Position numbers and translations under genes: made by a program | Shown: piece by piece, positions 50,148 through 59,301 of the stretch | Layout of the letters: each line of letters starts with the position of its first letter | Position numbering within the stretch: the first letter of the stretch is position 1 | Notes under the pieces: model-generated | The model's database searches: none | Told to the model about the DNA's origin: nothing | The model's input: the letters and a program-made list of their open reading frames with translations, nothing else | Assembly (NCBI GenBank): GCA_020845695.1 | Contig: JADLFG010000040.1 | Span: 1-64,000, forward strand | Direction: 5' to 3' | Source: Thermoleophilia bacterium | GTDB taxonomy: Bacteria > Actinomycetota > Thermoleophilia > Gaiellales > Gaiellaceae | Length of the DNA: 64,000 nt

Positions 50148-50753
50148 TCAGCCCGCGGGCTGCGGCCTGCCCTCGAGCGCGCGCTCGACGTACTTCGCGA
50201 GCACGTCGGCTTCGAGGTTGACGGTGTCTCCGGGCCGGAGCCGGCCGAGCGTGGTGGCATCGAGCGTATGCGGGACGAGCGCGACCTCGAACGCGTCGGC
50301 CGAGAGCGCCGCGACGGTCAGGCTGACGCCCTCGACGGCGATCGAGCCCTTCTCGACGCAGTAGCGCAGGAGCTGCGGCGACGCCTCGACCGTCAACCGC
50401 GACCCCTCGCCCTCGACGACCAGCTCGCGCACGCGCCCGACGCCGTCGACGTGCCCCTGGACGATGTGGCCACCGAGCTGCTCCCCCGCGCGCAGGGCCG
50501 GCTCGACGTTGACGCGGTCGCCGGCGGCAAGATCGGCGAGCGAGGTGCGCGCGAGCGTCTCCGGTACCGCGTCGAAGGCGAGGCAGCCGGCCTCGACCTC
50601 GGTCACGGTCAGGCAGACGCCGTTCAGCGCCACCGAGTCGCCGACGCCGGCCGTCGCGGCCGTCGCGGGCGCCGCGAGGCGGATCCGCGCGCCCCCGGAC
50701 GCGCTGTCGAGAGCCTCGACCGTCCCGAGCTCGCGCACGATTCCCGTGAACAC
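50148..50753 (-). CDS. ribE: Riboflavin synthase, alpha subunit
   Basis: The 201-aa protein has two tandem lumazine-binding barrels. The first is MFTGIVRELGTV, with NGVCLTVTEVEAGCLAFD. The second is HIVQGHVDGVGRV, with GVSLTVAALSADAFEVALVPHT. It dismutates two lumazines to riboflavin. TACACT ends 6 nt before the GTG at 50753. No FMN riboswitch precedes it. Confidence 0.95.
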   Translation of the reverse strand: MFTGIVRELGTVEALDSASGGARIRLAAPATAATAGVGDSVALNGVCLTVTEVEAGCLAFDAVPETLARTSLADLAAGDRVNVEPALRAGEQLGGHIVQGHVDGVGRVRELVVEGEGSRLTVEASPQLLRYCVEKGSIAVEGVSLTVAALSADAFEVALVPHTLDATTLGRLRPGDTVNLEADVLAKYVERALEGRPQPAG

Positions 50754-50759
50754 GCGCCG

Positions 50760-50765
50760 AGTGTA
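50760..50765 (-). promoter_or_regulatory. -10 element, leaderless ribE
   Basis: TACACT (minus strand) ends 6 nt before the GTG at 50753. Confidence 0.45.
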
Positions 50766-50799
50766 CGGGCTGGGACCAGCCCGCAGCGCCCGGGTGCGA

Positions 50800-51765
50800 C
50801 TACGGGAGGTTGACGTAGGCCGTCAGGAGGACGTCCGGGCCGATCTGCTCCGCCGCCAGGCGGTGCAGCGCGAGCGGTGACGGGAGGCCGGCGAGCAGGC
50901 CGGGCCCGTCGCCCGCGAGCGTCGGCGCCACGAAGACGAGCAGCTTGTCCACGAGCCCCGCGGCGAAGAACGAAGCCGCGATCGTCGCGCCCCCCTCGAG
51001 CAGCAGCGACTGGACGCCCTCGCCGGCGAGCGCGGCGAGTTCTCCGGCGAGCGGCCCCGAGCGCAGCTCGAGCTCGCAGCCGGGCGGCAGGGGGCCGCGG
51101 CCGAACGCGAGGCGCCGCGGCTGGCGGACGGCCCCGACAGCCCTGGCGGTCAGAAGCGGCTCGTCGGCCCGGACGGTGCCCATCCCGACCGCGACCGCGT
51201 CCGAGCGCGCTCGCAGCTCGTGGGTGCGGCGGCGCGACTCCTCGCCCGAGACCCAGCGGGAGCCGGGGACGGTCATCCTGCCGTCGAGCGTAACCGCGGC
51301 CTTGTAGATCACGAACGGCCGGCCGCGGGTGGCCCAGGTGCGGTAGGCCTCGTTCTGGACGCGGGCCCGCCATTCGAGCTCGCCGCCCGCGAGCTCGACC
51401 TCGACCCCGGCCGCGCGCAGCCGCTCGAAGCCCCGTCCGTCCGTCTTCGGATTCGGGTCTCCGACCGCGGCCACCACCCGCGCGACGCCGGCGGCGACCA
51501 CCGCGTCGGCGCAGGGAGGGGTGCGGCCGTGGTGCGCGCATGGCTCGAGCGTCACGTACAGCGTCGCGCCGCGGGCGCGCTCGCCGGCCCGCTCGAGCGC
51601 AGCCACCTCGGCGTGCGGGCCGCCGGCGCGCTCGTGCCAGCCCTCCCCCACCACCTGGCCGCCGGGTGCGACGACGACCGCGCCGACAACGGGGTTCGGG
51701 CGGGTGCCGCCCCGACCGCGTTCGGCGAGCGCGAGCGCACGCTCCAGGTGCAGCGTGTCAGGCAA
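50800..51765 (-). CDS. ribD: Bifunctional riboflavin deaminase/reductase RibD
   Basis: The 321-aa enzyme has an N-terminal deaminase domain with the zinc site HAEVAALERAG and PCAHHGRTPPCADA, and a C-terminal reductase domain with VIYKAAVTLDGRM, SRWVSGEESRRRTHELRARSD and LLLEGGATIAASFF. The reductase part is slightly short compared with the usual 360-aa total. Its start overlaps the rpe stop by 8 nt. Confidence 0.94.
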   Translation of the reverse strand: MPDTLHLERALALAERGRGGTRPNPVVGAVVVAPGGQVVGEGWHERAGGPHAEVAALERAGERARGATLYVTLEPCAHHGRTPPCADAVVAAGVARVVAAVGDPNPKTDGRGFERLRAAGVEVELAGGELEWRARVQNEAYRTWATRGRPFVIYKAAVTLDGRMTVPGSRWVSGEESRRRTHELRARSDAVAVGMGTVRADEPLLTARAVGAVRQPRRLAFGRGPLPPGCELELRSGPLAGELAALAGEGVQSLLLEGGATIAASFFAAGLVDKLLVFVAPTLAGDGPGLLAGLPSPLALHRLAAEQIGPDVLLTAYVNLP

Positions 51766-52435
51766 CGGCGCGGACGAGGCCGTCGTACGCCCCGGCCACG
51801 TCCCCGTGGTAGAAGATCGCGCTGCCCGCGACGATCAGGTCGGCCCCCGCCGCGCGCACCTCGGCGACGTTGCCCGCGGTCACCCCCCCGTCGACCTGGA
51901 TCAGCCGGCCGTCGCCGAGGAGGTCGCGCAGTTCCCGGATGCGTTCGAGCGACTCGGGGATGAACGCCTGACCCGAGTAGCCGGGGTGGACGCTCATGCA
52001 GAGGACGAGGTCGACGTCGCCCGCAACGGCGGCGGCGGCCGCGATCGGAGTGTCGGGGTTGATCGCGACGCCGACGCCCAGCCCGCACGCGCGGGCGGCG
52101 GCGACGGCGGTCGCCGGATCGGGGCAGACCTCGAGGTGGAAGGTGACGCTGTCACCGCCGGCCTGCCTGATCTGCTCGAAGTGGGAGTCGGGCGCGTCGA
52201 CCATCAGGTGGCAGTCGAGGCGGCCGCCGGCCCGGTGCACGACGGGCGCGACCGCCTGGACGACGACCGGGCCGATGGTCACCGGGGGGATGAAGCGGCC
52301 GTCGCCGACGTCGACGTGGAAGACCCTGGCGCCGGCGGTGAGGAGCGCCTCGCTCTGCTCGCCGAGGCGCAGGAAGTCGGCCGCGTAGAGCGACGGCTCG
52401 ATCTCCACTCCCCTGACCCAGTCGCGCCAGCTCAC
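51758..52435 (-). CDS. rpe: Ribulose-phosphate 3-epimerase
   Basis: The 225-aa TIM-barrel enzyme of the pentose phosphate pathway has metal and substrate residues in IEPSLYAADF, FHVDVGDGRFIPP, DCHLMVDAPDSH, CMSVHPGYSGQAFIPE and QVDGGVTAGN. The GTG at 52435 follows TAAGAT by 6 nt. It leads into ribD, whose product uses ribulose-5-phosphate-derived metabolites. Confidence 0.94.
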   Translation of the reverse strand: MSWRDWVRGVEIEPSLYAADFLRLGEQSEALLTAGARVFHVDVGDGRFIPPVTIGPVVVQAVAPVVHRAGGRLDCHLMVDAPDSHFEQIRQAGGDSVTFHLEVCPDPATAVAAARACGLGVGVAINPDTPIAAAAAVAGDVDLVLCMSVHPGYSGQAFIPESLERIRELRDLLGDGRLIQVDGGVTAGNVAEVRAAGADLIVAGSAIFYHGDVAGAYDGLVRAVA

Positions 52436-52441
52436 GTGCTG

Positions 52442-52447
52442 ATCTTA
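52442..52447 (-). promoter_or_regulatory. -10 element, possible leaderless rpe
   Basis: TAAGAT (minus strand) ends 6 nt before the GTG at 52435, overlapping the end of rsmB. Confidence 0.35.
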
Positions 52448-53722
52448 TTGGCGGCGGAGACGGGCGACGAAGAAGCCCGACGTGCCGTGGCGGTGCGGCA
52501 GAGTGAGCAGGTACTCCGGGCGGCGCGGGTGGCGGTAGGCGGGCCATTCGGCCCCGAGATCGTCGGCGGGGAGCCCGAGCGCGTCAACGACCCGCTCGTT
52601 CTCGGCCGCGTTGATCGTGCAGACGGCGTAGACGAGCGTTCCGCCCGGGCGCACGCGCTCGGCCGCCGCGCTCGCGAGCGCGAGCTGGAGCTCCGGCAGC
52701 GGCTTCGCCCGCCAGCGCAGATCGGGCCGGGACGCGAGCGTGCCGAGCCCCGAGCAGGGTGCGTCGACGAGCGCCCGGTCGAAACCGCCCAGCTCGGTGG
52801 GCAGCGCCCGCCCGTCGGCCCGCACGACGGTCACGTTCGTGGCATCCAGGCGTCGCGCGACCGCTTCGAGCTCACGCGCCCGGGCGGGGTCGAGCTCGAC
52901 GGCGACAACGTCGCCCCGAAGCTGGGTTGCCTTGCCGCCCGGGGCGGCGCACAGGTCGAGCACCCGCTCGCCCTGGCGAGCTGCGACCGCGAGCCCGGCG
53001 AGCTGGGAGGCGCGACTCTGCGGCCAGACGAGTCCACGCTCGAGCCACTCCGGGGGGACGCGCCCGACGCGGAGCGCGTCGGGCAGGTCGCGGAAGCGCT
53101 CGCCGGCCAGCGTGTCCGGGTCGGCGACCTTGCGACGGTTGATTCGCACGACGGTCTCGGCCGGCTCGTTCTGGGCACGCATCAAGGCGAGCGCTTCCTC
53201 GCTGCCGAGCTCGCGCCACCAGGTCTCGGCGACCCACTCCGGGTAGGAGTGGCGGAGCGCGGCCCGGGCCGCGGTCTCCTCGCCGAGCGCGGCGAGCACC
53301 TCGCCGATCCCCTCGGCCAGGCGGCGCGACACCGCGTTCGCGAAGCCCACGGCACGCTCGAGCCCGGCTCCGCGCACGAGCTCGACCGACTCGTCCACCG
53401 CCGCGTGCGGTGGGACCGAGCCGGCGTAGGCGAGCTGGTAGGCACCGAGCCGCAAGGCGGCGCGGACCGGCGCGTCGAGCCGCGCGAGCGGCCGCCGACC
53501 CAGGAGCTCGATCGCGTGGTCGAGCGGCCGGACGAGCCGCACCGTGCCGTAGGCGAGCTCCATCGCGAACGCGCGTTCGCGCTCGTCGAGCCCGGCAGCA
53601 GCGGCGGCGGAACGAAACGCCCGGTCGGCCCAGGCGCCCTCTTCGAACACCCGCAGCACGGTCCGGAAGGCGACCTCCCGGGCCGTCCGCGGCGCCGGTA
53701 GCTTCACCCGCGACGGGGCCAC
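52445..53722 (-). CDS. rsmB: 16S rRNA (cytosine967-C5)-methyltransferase RsmB
   Basis: The 425-aa protein has an N-terminal NusB-like RNA-binding domain (residues about 10-140, with TAREVAFRTVLRVFEEG) and a C-terminal methyltransferase domain. SAM motif VLDLCAAPGGKATQL and the two catalytic-cysteine regions VDAPCSGLGTLASRPDLRW and VYAVCTINAAENE are present. The GTG at 53722 is chosen by similarity. TAGGCT lies about 20 nt upstream. Confidence 0.92.
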   Translation of the reverse strand: MAPSRVKLPAPRTAREVAFRTVLRVFEEGAWADRAFRSAAAAAGLDERERAFAMELAYGTVRLVRPLDHAIELLGRRPLARLDAPVRAALRLGAYQLAYAGSVPPHAAVDESVELVRGAGLERAVGFANAVSRRLAEGIGEVLAALGEETAARAALRHSYPEWVAETWWRELGSEEALALMRAQNEPAETVVRINRRKVADPDTLAGERFRDLPDALRVGRVPPEWLERGLVWPQSRASQLAGLAVAARQGERVLDLCAAPGGKATQLRGDVVAVELDPARARELEAVARRLDATNVTVVRADGRALPTELGGFDRALVDAPCSGLGTLASRPDLRWRAKPLPELQLALASAAAERVRPGGTLVYAVCTINAAENERVVDALGLPADDLGAEWPAYRHPRRPEYLLTLPHRHGTSGFFVARLRRQ

Positions 53723-53813
53723 CCCATGCCTCCACCCGCTTTCAGCCTAGCCGGGGATCGCGCGCGTGTGCGTGACGGACCGCGCCGGCTTCGTGCCGGG
53801 ACCGTGGCGGATC

Positions 53814-54635
53814 TCACTTCCTGAGCCCGCGCAGGTACTCGGCGCCCGTCATCCGCCGGCGACCCTCTGGCTGCACCTCGACGAGCTCGATCCCGCCCAC
53901 GACGAGCTCGGCACCCGGCCCGGCCGGGCGGGCCCGCCAGACGGTCAGCGGCCGCCCCCGGACGAGGCCGCGCGCGCCGACGTGCGGAGCGAGGGCACGC
54001 ACCCGGTCGAGCGTCTCGCGGACCGGGCGGTCCCAGTCGAGCAGGCGGTCGGCCGCGGTGAGCTTGGCCGCGTAGGTGGCGCCCTCGCTCGCCTGCGGCG
54101 TGAACCGGATCTCTCCCGGTCGCTCGAGCAGCCCGGCGAGCAGCTCGACCGCGACCCCGGCGGCGCGCTCGTAGACGGCACCGGCGTCGTCATCCGGCCC
54201 GACCGCGAAGGCCTGCTGGGCGGCGACGGGGCCCGCGTCGAGCTCGGCGGTCGTTCGGTGGATCGTCACCCCGGTCTCGGTGTCGCCGGCCATCAGCGCC
54301 CGCTCGACCGGCGCCGCGCCGCGCCCGCGCGGCAGGAGCGAGGGATGCACGTTCAGCCACAGCCGCTCGTCGAGGAGCGCCGCCGGGATCAGCGCGCCGT
54401 ACGCGCACACGACGACGATGCCCGCGCGTGCGGGGCACGCCTCGAGCCGCTCGGGCTGCTCGACCGGGATCCCGAGCCGCTCGGCGGCGGCTTTCGCCGG
54501 CGGCGGGCCGGGCCGGCGACCCCGCCCACGCGGACGGTCTGGCCGCGTGACGACCAGCTCGACGTCGTGGAGCGCCGCCAGACCCTCGAGCACCGCAGCG
54601 CCGAACGGCGCGGTGGCCGCGACGACGAGCCGCAC
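53814..54635 (-). CDS. fmt: Methionyl-tRNA formyltransferase
   Basis: The 273-aa enzyme formylates initiator Met-tRNA. The catalytic segment NVHPSLLPRGRGAAPVE and the Asp region GVTIHRTTAELDAGPV are clear. The C-terminal anticodon-arm domain (LTVWRARP, VEVQPEGRRRMTGAEYLRG) is compact, making the protein about 40 residues shorter than E. coli Fmt. It lies 9 nt after def, forming the usual def-fmt pair. Confidence 0.94.
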   Translation of the reverse strand: MRLVVAATAPFGAAVLEGLAALHDVELVVTRPDRPRGRGRRPGPPPAKAAAERLGIPVEQPERLEACPARAGIVVVCAYGALIPAALLDERLWLNVHPSLLPRGRGAAPVERALMAGDTETGVTIHRTTAELDAGPVAAQQAFAVGPDDDAGAVYERAAGVAVELLAGLLERPGEIRFTPQASEGATYAAKLTAADRLLDWDRPVRETLDRVRALAPHVGARGLVRGRPLTVWRARPAGPGAELVVGGIELVEVQPEGRRRMTGAEYLRGLRK

Positions 54636-54644
54636 CCCCGGCCC

Positions 54645-55241
54645 CTAGCCCAGGCGGCCGAGGACGGGCTGGGGCCGCAGCTTCGCCAGCGCGGAGCGGC
54701 GCTGGTCGGGCGCCGCGCGGTCGACGATCAGCACGCCGTCGAGATGGTCGACCTCGTGCTGGATCACGCGGGCCTCGAGCCCCGCCGCCTCGAACCGCAG
54801 CTCCCCGCCGGAGACGTCATTCGCCGCCACGGTGATCGCGGCCGGCCGCTCGACCTCGACGGTCACCCCGGCCGCGTCGAGCGACAGGCAGCCCTCCTCG
54901 ATCGTCTCGAGCTCGTCCGAGCTCGTGACGACCACCGGGTTGACGAGCACGACCGGCTCCCCGTTCTCGTCTGCCTGGTGGACCAGCACTCGCTGGAGCA
55001 CCCCGACCTGGGGTGCGGCGAGCCCGACGCCGCGAGCCTTCTGCATCACGTACACCATCCGCGCGGCGAGCGTGGCGAGCGCCTCGTCGAACGCGGTCAC
55101 CTCACGCGCGGTCATTCTCAGCACCGGATCGGGGTACTGGCGCACTGTGGCGTAGACGTAGCGCCGGCGGGCCTCGCGCTCCGCGAGGTCCTCCTCGACC
55201 GGCTCCTCCAGCTCTTCGAGCTGCTCCTCGATCTCGGCCAT
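54645..55241 (-). CDS. def: Peptide deformylase
   Basis: The 198-aa metalloenzyme removes the N-formyl group from new proteins. Its three motifs are GVGLAAPQVG, EEGCLSL (metal Cys) and QHEVDHLDG (metal His, catalytic Glu). An acidic N-terminal extension of about 28 residues (EEQLEELEEPVEEDL) is unusual. The start is supported by TAGACT ending 6 nt before the ATG at 55241. Confidence 0.95.
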   Translation of the reverse strand: MAEIEEQLEELEEPVEEDLAEREARRRYVYATVRQYPDPVLRMTAREVTAFDEALATLAARMVYVMQKARGVGLAAPQVGVLQRVLVHQADENGEPVVLVNPVVVTSSDELETIEEGCLSLDAAGVTVEVERPAAITVAANDVSGGELRFEAAGLEARVIQHEVDHLDGVLIVDRAAPDQRRSALAKLRPQPVLGRLG

Positions 55242-55247
55242 GTCCTG

Positions 55248-55253
55248 AGTCTA
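55248..55253 (-). promoter_or_regulatory. -10 element, leaderless def-fmt
   Basis: TAGACT (minus strand) ends 6 nt before the ATG at 55241. Confidence 0.5.
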
Positions 55254-55263
55254 GCCGCGGCCG

Positions 55264-57195
55264 TCACACGGACTGGGGGTCGACGTCGATCGAGGCGGTG
55301 AGGCCGTCGCGCCGCATCGCCTTCGCGGCGGCGGCGAGCAGCGCGCTCGCACGCGTCGCGGCCGGACGGGGGTCGGCCGCCTTGACGAGCAGCTGCGCGC
55401 GATGACGCCCGCGGAGGCGCAGGATCGGAGCGGGGCCGAGCACGTCGCCGCCCGCGACGGCCTCGATGCCCCCGCGAAGCTCGTGGAGCAGCGCGAGCGG
55501 CGGCGCCGGGTCGCCCGCGGTGGCGACGACCCGCACGAGATGGCGAAACGGGGGCAGACCGAGCTCGCGGCGGCGCTCGAGCTCCCCGGCGAGGAACTCG
55601 GCGACGGCGTGGCGGGCGGCGAGCGCGATCGGTCGCGCATCCGGAGCGAACGTCTGGACGAGCACGCGGCCGGGCCGGTCGCGCCCGCTGCGCCCGGCGA
55701 GCTGGGTGACGAGCTGGAAGGTCCGCTCCTCCGCCCGGAAGTCGGGCAGGAGCATGCCGGCGTCGGCATCGACGACCGCCGCGAGCCGGACACCGGGGAA
55801 GTGATGCCCCTTCGCGACCATCTGCGTTCCGAGCAGTACCGCCCGCTCGGCGCGCGCGAACCGCGCCAGCACCTCGTCGTGGCCGTCCCGTCCGGCCACG
55901 TCCGCGTCGAGCCGCAGCAGCTCGAGCTCGGGCACCGCGGCGGCCAGCTCCCGCTCGAGCTGCTCGGTGCCGGCACCGAGCCGCATGAGCTCTGCCGAGC
56001 CGCACCCCGGACAGAGACGGGGCGCCGCCTCGGCGCGGCCGCAGTGGTGGCAGTGCAGCCGGCGGTCCCCGTGCAGGACGAGCGACACGTCGCAGGAGCC
56101 GCAGCGGATCGTCCGCCCGCAGCCCCGACAGTGAAGCGCCGGGGCAACGCCGCGCCTGTTCAGGAGCAGGATCCCCTTGCCGCCCCGGTCGGCGAGGCGG
56201 CCGAGCTCGCGCAGGAGCGGGCCCGACAGCGGGTAGCCGCGCTCGCGGCGCAGGTCGACGATCTTCACCGGCGGCAGCGGGCGGGCGAGCCGGGCGCCCA
56301 GCTCGAGCCGCTCGAGCAGGTGCCAGCTCTCGGGCCGCGGGGTGGCGCTGCCGAAGACGGCCACGGCGCCCTCGAGCGCGGCCCGCCGCGCGGCCACGGC
56401 CCTCGCGTCGTAGCGCGGGTCGGAGTCCTGCTTGTAGGAGGGGTCGTGCTCCTCGTCGACGCAGACGACGCCGAGCCCGCGAACCGGGGCGAACACGGCC
56501 GAGCGCGCCCCGACGACGACGCGGGCCTCGCCACGGTCGATCCGCTCCCGCTCGTCCCTGCGCTCCGCCTCCGACAGCCCCGAGTGGAGGCAGGCGACGA
56601 GGTCGCCGAACCGCGAGCGGAAGCGGGCGAGCGCCTGCGGGGTGAGCGCGATCTCCGGGACGAGCACGATCGCCGCGAGCCCCCGCTCGAGCGCGGCCGC
56701 GCACGCGCGGAGGTACACCTCGGTCTTGCCGCTGCCGGTGGCGCCGTGCAGGAGGAACCGCCCGCCGCCGCCGTCGAGCGCGGCGACGATCCGCTCGAGC
56801 GCACGCCGCTGGGGCGCGGTCAGCGCCGCCGGCTCGGCCTCCCCGGGCAGCGTGGGCACGTCGGGCCGTCTCGGCGCCGCGCCCGGGCGCCGCGCCCGCA
56901 CCGCGGGAGCGACGAGGGCGAGCGCCCGGCCGGGCGTCGAGCCGTAGTAGTCGGCGATCCAGAGCGCGAGATCGACGAGAGCGGCGGGAACGCTGCCGAG
57001 CGCCCGCTCGACGGCGACCGGCTCGACCCCGGCGGGCGCGCTGTCAGCAACCTCGACGACGACGCCGCGCCGGCGGGAGCGCCCGAGCGGGACGGAGACC
57101 ACCGCACCCTTCTCGAGCCCGTCACCGAGGTACGTGAACGGCCGCGTCAGCGCCCGGGTGGTGACGAGCGGGTGGACGGACGCGAAGCGGGCCAC
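55264..57195 (-). CDS. priA: Primosomal protein N' (PriA helicase)
   Basis: The 643-aa replication-restart protein has an N-terminal DNA-binding region, Walker A LLHGATGSGKTEVYL and a DEEH box, VVCVDEEHDPSYKQ. The zinc cluster is CRGCGRTIRCGSCDVS with CHHCGRAE and CPGCGSAEL, and the C-terminal lobe has GTQMVAKGHHFPGV. Some actinobacterial PriA proteins lack helicase motifs, but here Walker A and DEEH are intact. TAGGCT ends 6 nt before the GTG at 57195. Confidence 0.94.
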   Translation of the reverse strand: MARFASVHPLVTTRALTRPFTYLGDGLEKGAVVSVPLGRSRRRGVVVEVADSAPAGVEPVAVERALGSVPAALVDLALWIADYYGSTPGRALALVAPAVRARRPGAAPRRPDVPTLPGEAEPAALTAPQRRALERIVAALDGGGGRFLLHGATGSGKTEVYLRACAAALERGLAAIVLVPEIALTPQALARFRSRFGDLVACLHSGLSEAERRDERERIDRGEARVVVGARSAVFAPVRGLGVVCVDEEHDPSYKQDSDPRYDARAVAARRAALEGAVAVFGSATPRPESWHLLERLELGARLARPLPPVKIVDLRRERGYPLSGPLLRELGRLADRGGKGILLLNRRGVAPALHCRGCGRTIRCGSCDVSLVLHGDRRLHCHHCGRAEAAPRLCPGCGSAELMRLGAGTEQLERELAAAVPELELLRLDADVAGRDGHDEVLARFARAERAVLLGTQMVAKGHHFPGVRLAAVVDADAGMLLPDFRAEERTFQLVTQLAGRSGRDRPGRVLVQTFAPDARPIALAARHAVAEFLAGELERRRELGLPPFRHLVRVVATAGDPAPPLALLHELRGGIEAVAGGDVLGPAPILRLRGRHRAQLLVKAADPRPAATRASALLAAAAKAMRRDGLTASIDVDPQSV

Positions 57196-57201
57196 CGGGC
57201 C

Positions 57202-57207
57202 AGCCTA
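57202..57207 (-). promoter_or_regulatory. -10 element, leaderless priA
   Basis: TAGGCT (minus strand) ends 6 nt before the GTG at 57195. Confidence 0.45.
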
Positions 57208-57260
57208 GCGCCGTGACCGGCAGGACCGGGCGGCGCCGCGGGCTCCCACCGCCCGGTGGC

Positions 57261-57266
57261 TACAAT
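57261..57266 (+). promoter_or_regulatory. -10 element, leaderless DtxR-family regulator
   Basis: TACAAT ends 9 nt before the ATG at 57276. Confidence 0.55.
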
Positions 57267-57275
57267 CGCTCGGGG

Positions 57276-57962
57276 ATGGCGCACGGGCACTCGCTCGACA
57301 CGTATCTCGAGACCGTCTACTTCCTCGCCTTCCCGGTCGGCGAGTACGGACCGGTCGTCAAGGACTCGCCGGCGCTCGCCTCCCGGGTCGCGGAGCTGCT
57401 CGGCGTCTCGCGAGCCTCCGCCGGGGAGATGCTGAAACGGCTCGAAGCCGACGGCCTCGTCGAGCGGGGCGAGCGCAAGGAGCTGATCCTCACGCCCGCC
57501 GGCCGCCTCGCCGCTGAGAAGGTGATCCGCCGCCACCGCCTGATCGAGTGCCTGCTGACCGAGTTCATGGGCTACACCGGCGCCGAGGCGCACGAGCAGG
57601 CCGACGCGCTCACCGACACGTTCACGGACGACATGATCGAGCGGATCGCGGCCAGGCTGGGGCGGCCCGAGCGCTGCCCGCACGGCTGGCCGGTCGATCC
57701 CGCGGTCGAGCAGGCAGAGAACCGCGAGCTCGTCGCCCTCGCCGAGCTCGAGCCGGGCGAGCGCGCGACGATCGTCAGGCTCGCCGAGCACGACGGCGAG
57801 CTGCTGCACTGGTTCTACGACGAGGGTCTCGTCCCGGGCACCGACGTCGAGCTGCTCGCAGCCACCCCCGCGGCGGGCCAGGTCGTGATCGCGGTCGGCG
57901 GGACGGAGCGCGCGATCGGCGAGCCCGCGGCGGGCGGCCTGTTCGTCCGCCGGGTCGCGTAG
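57276..57962 (+). CDS. DtxR/MntR-family metal-dependent transcriptional regulator
   Basis: The 228-aa repressor has an N-terminal winged helix (ASRVAELLGVSRASAGEMLKRLEADGLVE), a metal-binding dimerisation domain (LIECLLTEFMGYTGAEAHEQAD with RIAARLGRPERCPHGWPV) and a C-terminal FeoA/SH3-like domain (LEPGERATIVRLAE). Such proteins repress iron or manganese uptake when loaded with metal. No metal transporter gene is adjacent, so the metal is not decided. It is divergent from priA. Confidence 0.88.
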   Translation: MAHGHSLDTYLETVYFLAFPVGEYGPVVKDSPALASRVAELLGVSRASAGEMLKRLEADGLVERGERKELILTPAGRLAAEKVIRRHRLIECLLTEFMGYTGAEAHEQADALTDTFTDDMIERIAARLGRPERCPHGWPVDPAVEQAENRELVALAELEPGERATIVRLAEHDGELLHWFYDEGLVPGTDVELLAATPAAGQVVIAVGGTERAIGEPAAGGLFVRRVA

Positions 57963-57981
57963 CGGCGGCTCAGCCGCCGCT
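57961..57981. terminator. Possible bidirectional terminator hairpin
   Basis: AGCGGCGGCT and its exact reverse complement, separated by one base, form a tight 10-bp hairpin. It spans the stop of the DtxR gene and the end of convergent metK. There is no T tract, so termination is only suggested. Confidence 0.35.
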
Positions 57982-59223
57982 CAGAGCGGGCGCCGGCAGC
58001 CCCACCGCCTCGCGCAGCGCCTCCGCCCGGTCGGCGAGCTCCCAGGTGAAGTCCGGGTCGCGGCGCCCGAAGTGCCCGTAGCGGGCCGTCTTCGCGTAGA
58101 TCGGCCGGCGCAGCTCGAGCTCGCGGACGATCGCCCCCGGGCGCAGGTCGAACACCTCTCGCACGGCCCGCTCGACCTCCGCCACGGGCACTCGCTCGGT
58201 GCCGAAGCAGTCGACCGCGATCGAGACCGGTTGCGCGACGCCGATCGCGTACGCGACCTGCACCTCGCAGCGCTCGGCCAGCGCGGCAGCGACCACGTTC
58301 TTCGCGACGTGCCTGGCCGCGTACGAAGCCGACCGGTCGACCTTGGTCGGGTCCTTGCCCGAGAACGCGCCGCCGCCGTGCCTGGCCGCGCCGCCGTACG
58401 TGTCGACCACGATCTTGCGCCCGGTCACGCCGGTGTCCGAGATCGGACCGCCGGCGACGAAGCGTCCGGTCGGGTTGACGAGCACGAAGCCGCGCTCCTC
58501 GAGCCGCCGGCCCTCGATCAGCTCCTCGGGCAGCACGGGGCGGACGACGTGGTCGATCACGTCCGGGCGGACGAGCGTATCGACGTCGAGGCCGTCCGCG
58601 TGCTGGGCCGACACGACCACCCGCTCGATCGCGACGGGCCGGCGGCCGCCCCGCTCGTCGAGCTCGTAGCGAACCGTCACCTGGGCCTTCCCGTCGGGGC
58701 GCAGATAGGGGAGCACGCCGGCCTTGCGCACCTCCGCGAGGCGGCGGCAGAGGCGATGCGCGAGCATGATCGGCAGCGGCATCAGCTCCTCGGTCTCGGT
58801 GCAGGCGAAGCCGAACATCATCCCCTGGTCGCCGGCGCCGAGCTGGCTCAGGGGATCGCTCCCGTCCGTGTCCTCGCCTCTCGCCTCGAGCGCCCGGTCG
58901 ACGCCCCGGGCGATGTCGGGCGACTGCTCGTCGACCGACACGATCACGCCGCAGGTGTCGGCGTCGAACCCGTATTCGGCCCGGTCGTACCCGATCTCCC
59001 GGATGCGCTCGCGCACGACCTTCGGGATGTCGACGTAGGTCTGGGTCGAGATCTCGCCCGCCACGACCACGAGGCCGGTCGTGACGAGCGTCTCGCAGGC
59101 GACGCGGCCGAACGGATCCTCGGCCAGCACCGCGTCGAGGACGGAGTCCGAGACCTGGTCTGCGACCTTGTCCGGATGTCCCTCCGTGACCGACTCGGAG
59201 GTGAAGAGGTAGCTGCGCGTCAT
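57970..59223 (-). CDS. metK: S-adenosylmethionine synthetase
   Basis: The 417-aa enzyme makes SAM from methionine and ATP. Signature segments are [33 protein letters not shown] and [17 protein letters not shown]. The ATG at 59223 has a GGACGGAG ribosome binding site and a leader of about 40 nt after CATACT. No SAM riboswitch is visible in the 80 bases upstream. Confidence 0.96.
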   Translation of the reverse strand: MTRSYLFTSESVTEGHPDKVADQVSDSVLDAVLAEDPFGRVACETLVTTGLVVVAGEISTQTYVDIPKVVRERIREIGYDRAEYGFDADTCGVIVSVDEQSPDIARGVDRALEARGEDTDGSDPLSQLGAGDQGMMFGFACTETEELMPLPIMLAHRLCRRLAEVRKAGVLPYLRPDGKAQVTVRYELDERGGRRPVAIERVVVSAQHADGLDVDTLVRPDVIDHVVRPVLPEELIEGRRLEERGFVLVNPTGRFVAGGPISDTGVTGRKIVVDTYGGAARHGGGAFSGKDPTKVDRSASYAARHVAKNVVAAALAERCEVQVAYAIGVAQPVSIAVDCFGTERVPVAEVERAVREVFDLRPGAIVRELELRRPIYAKTARYGHFGRRDPDFTWELADRAEALREAVGLPAPALSGG

Positions 59224-59301
59224 GTCGGCACTCCGTCCTTGCCAGGCGGGTCGTGGCTCATGGACGCTCAGTATGCCCGCCGCGGGCGCCGCCGGGAGGG
59301 C

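Noticed and set aside
50760..52447. FMN riboswitch controlling the riboflavin genes
   Set aside because: No conserved FMN-aptamer segments occur before ribD, ribE or ribBA. The ribD start overlaps rpe, and the other two have leaderless promoters.
59224..59301. SAM riboswitch before metK
   Set aside because: The gap is under 80 bases and has none of the conserved SAM-I/SAM-II core sequence.
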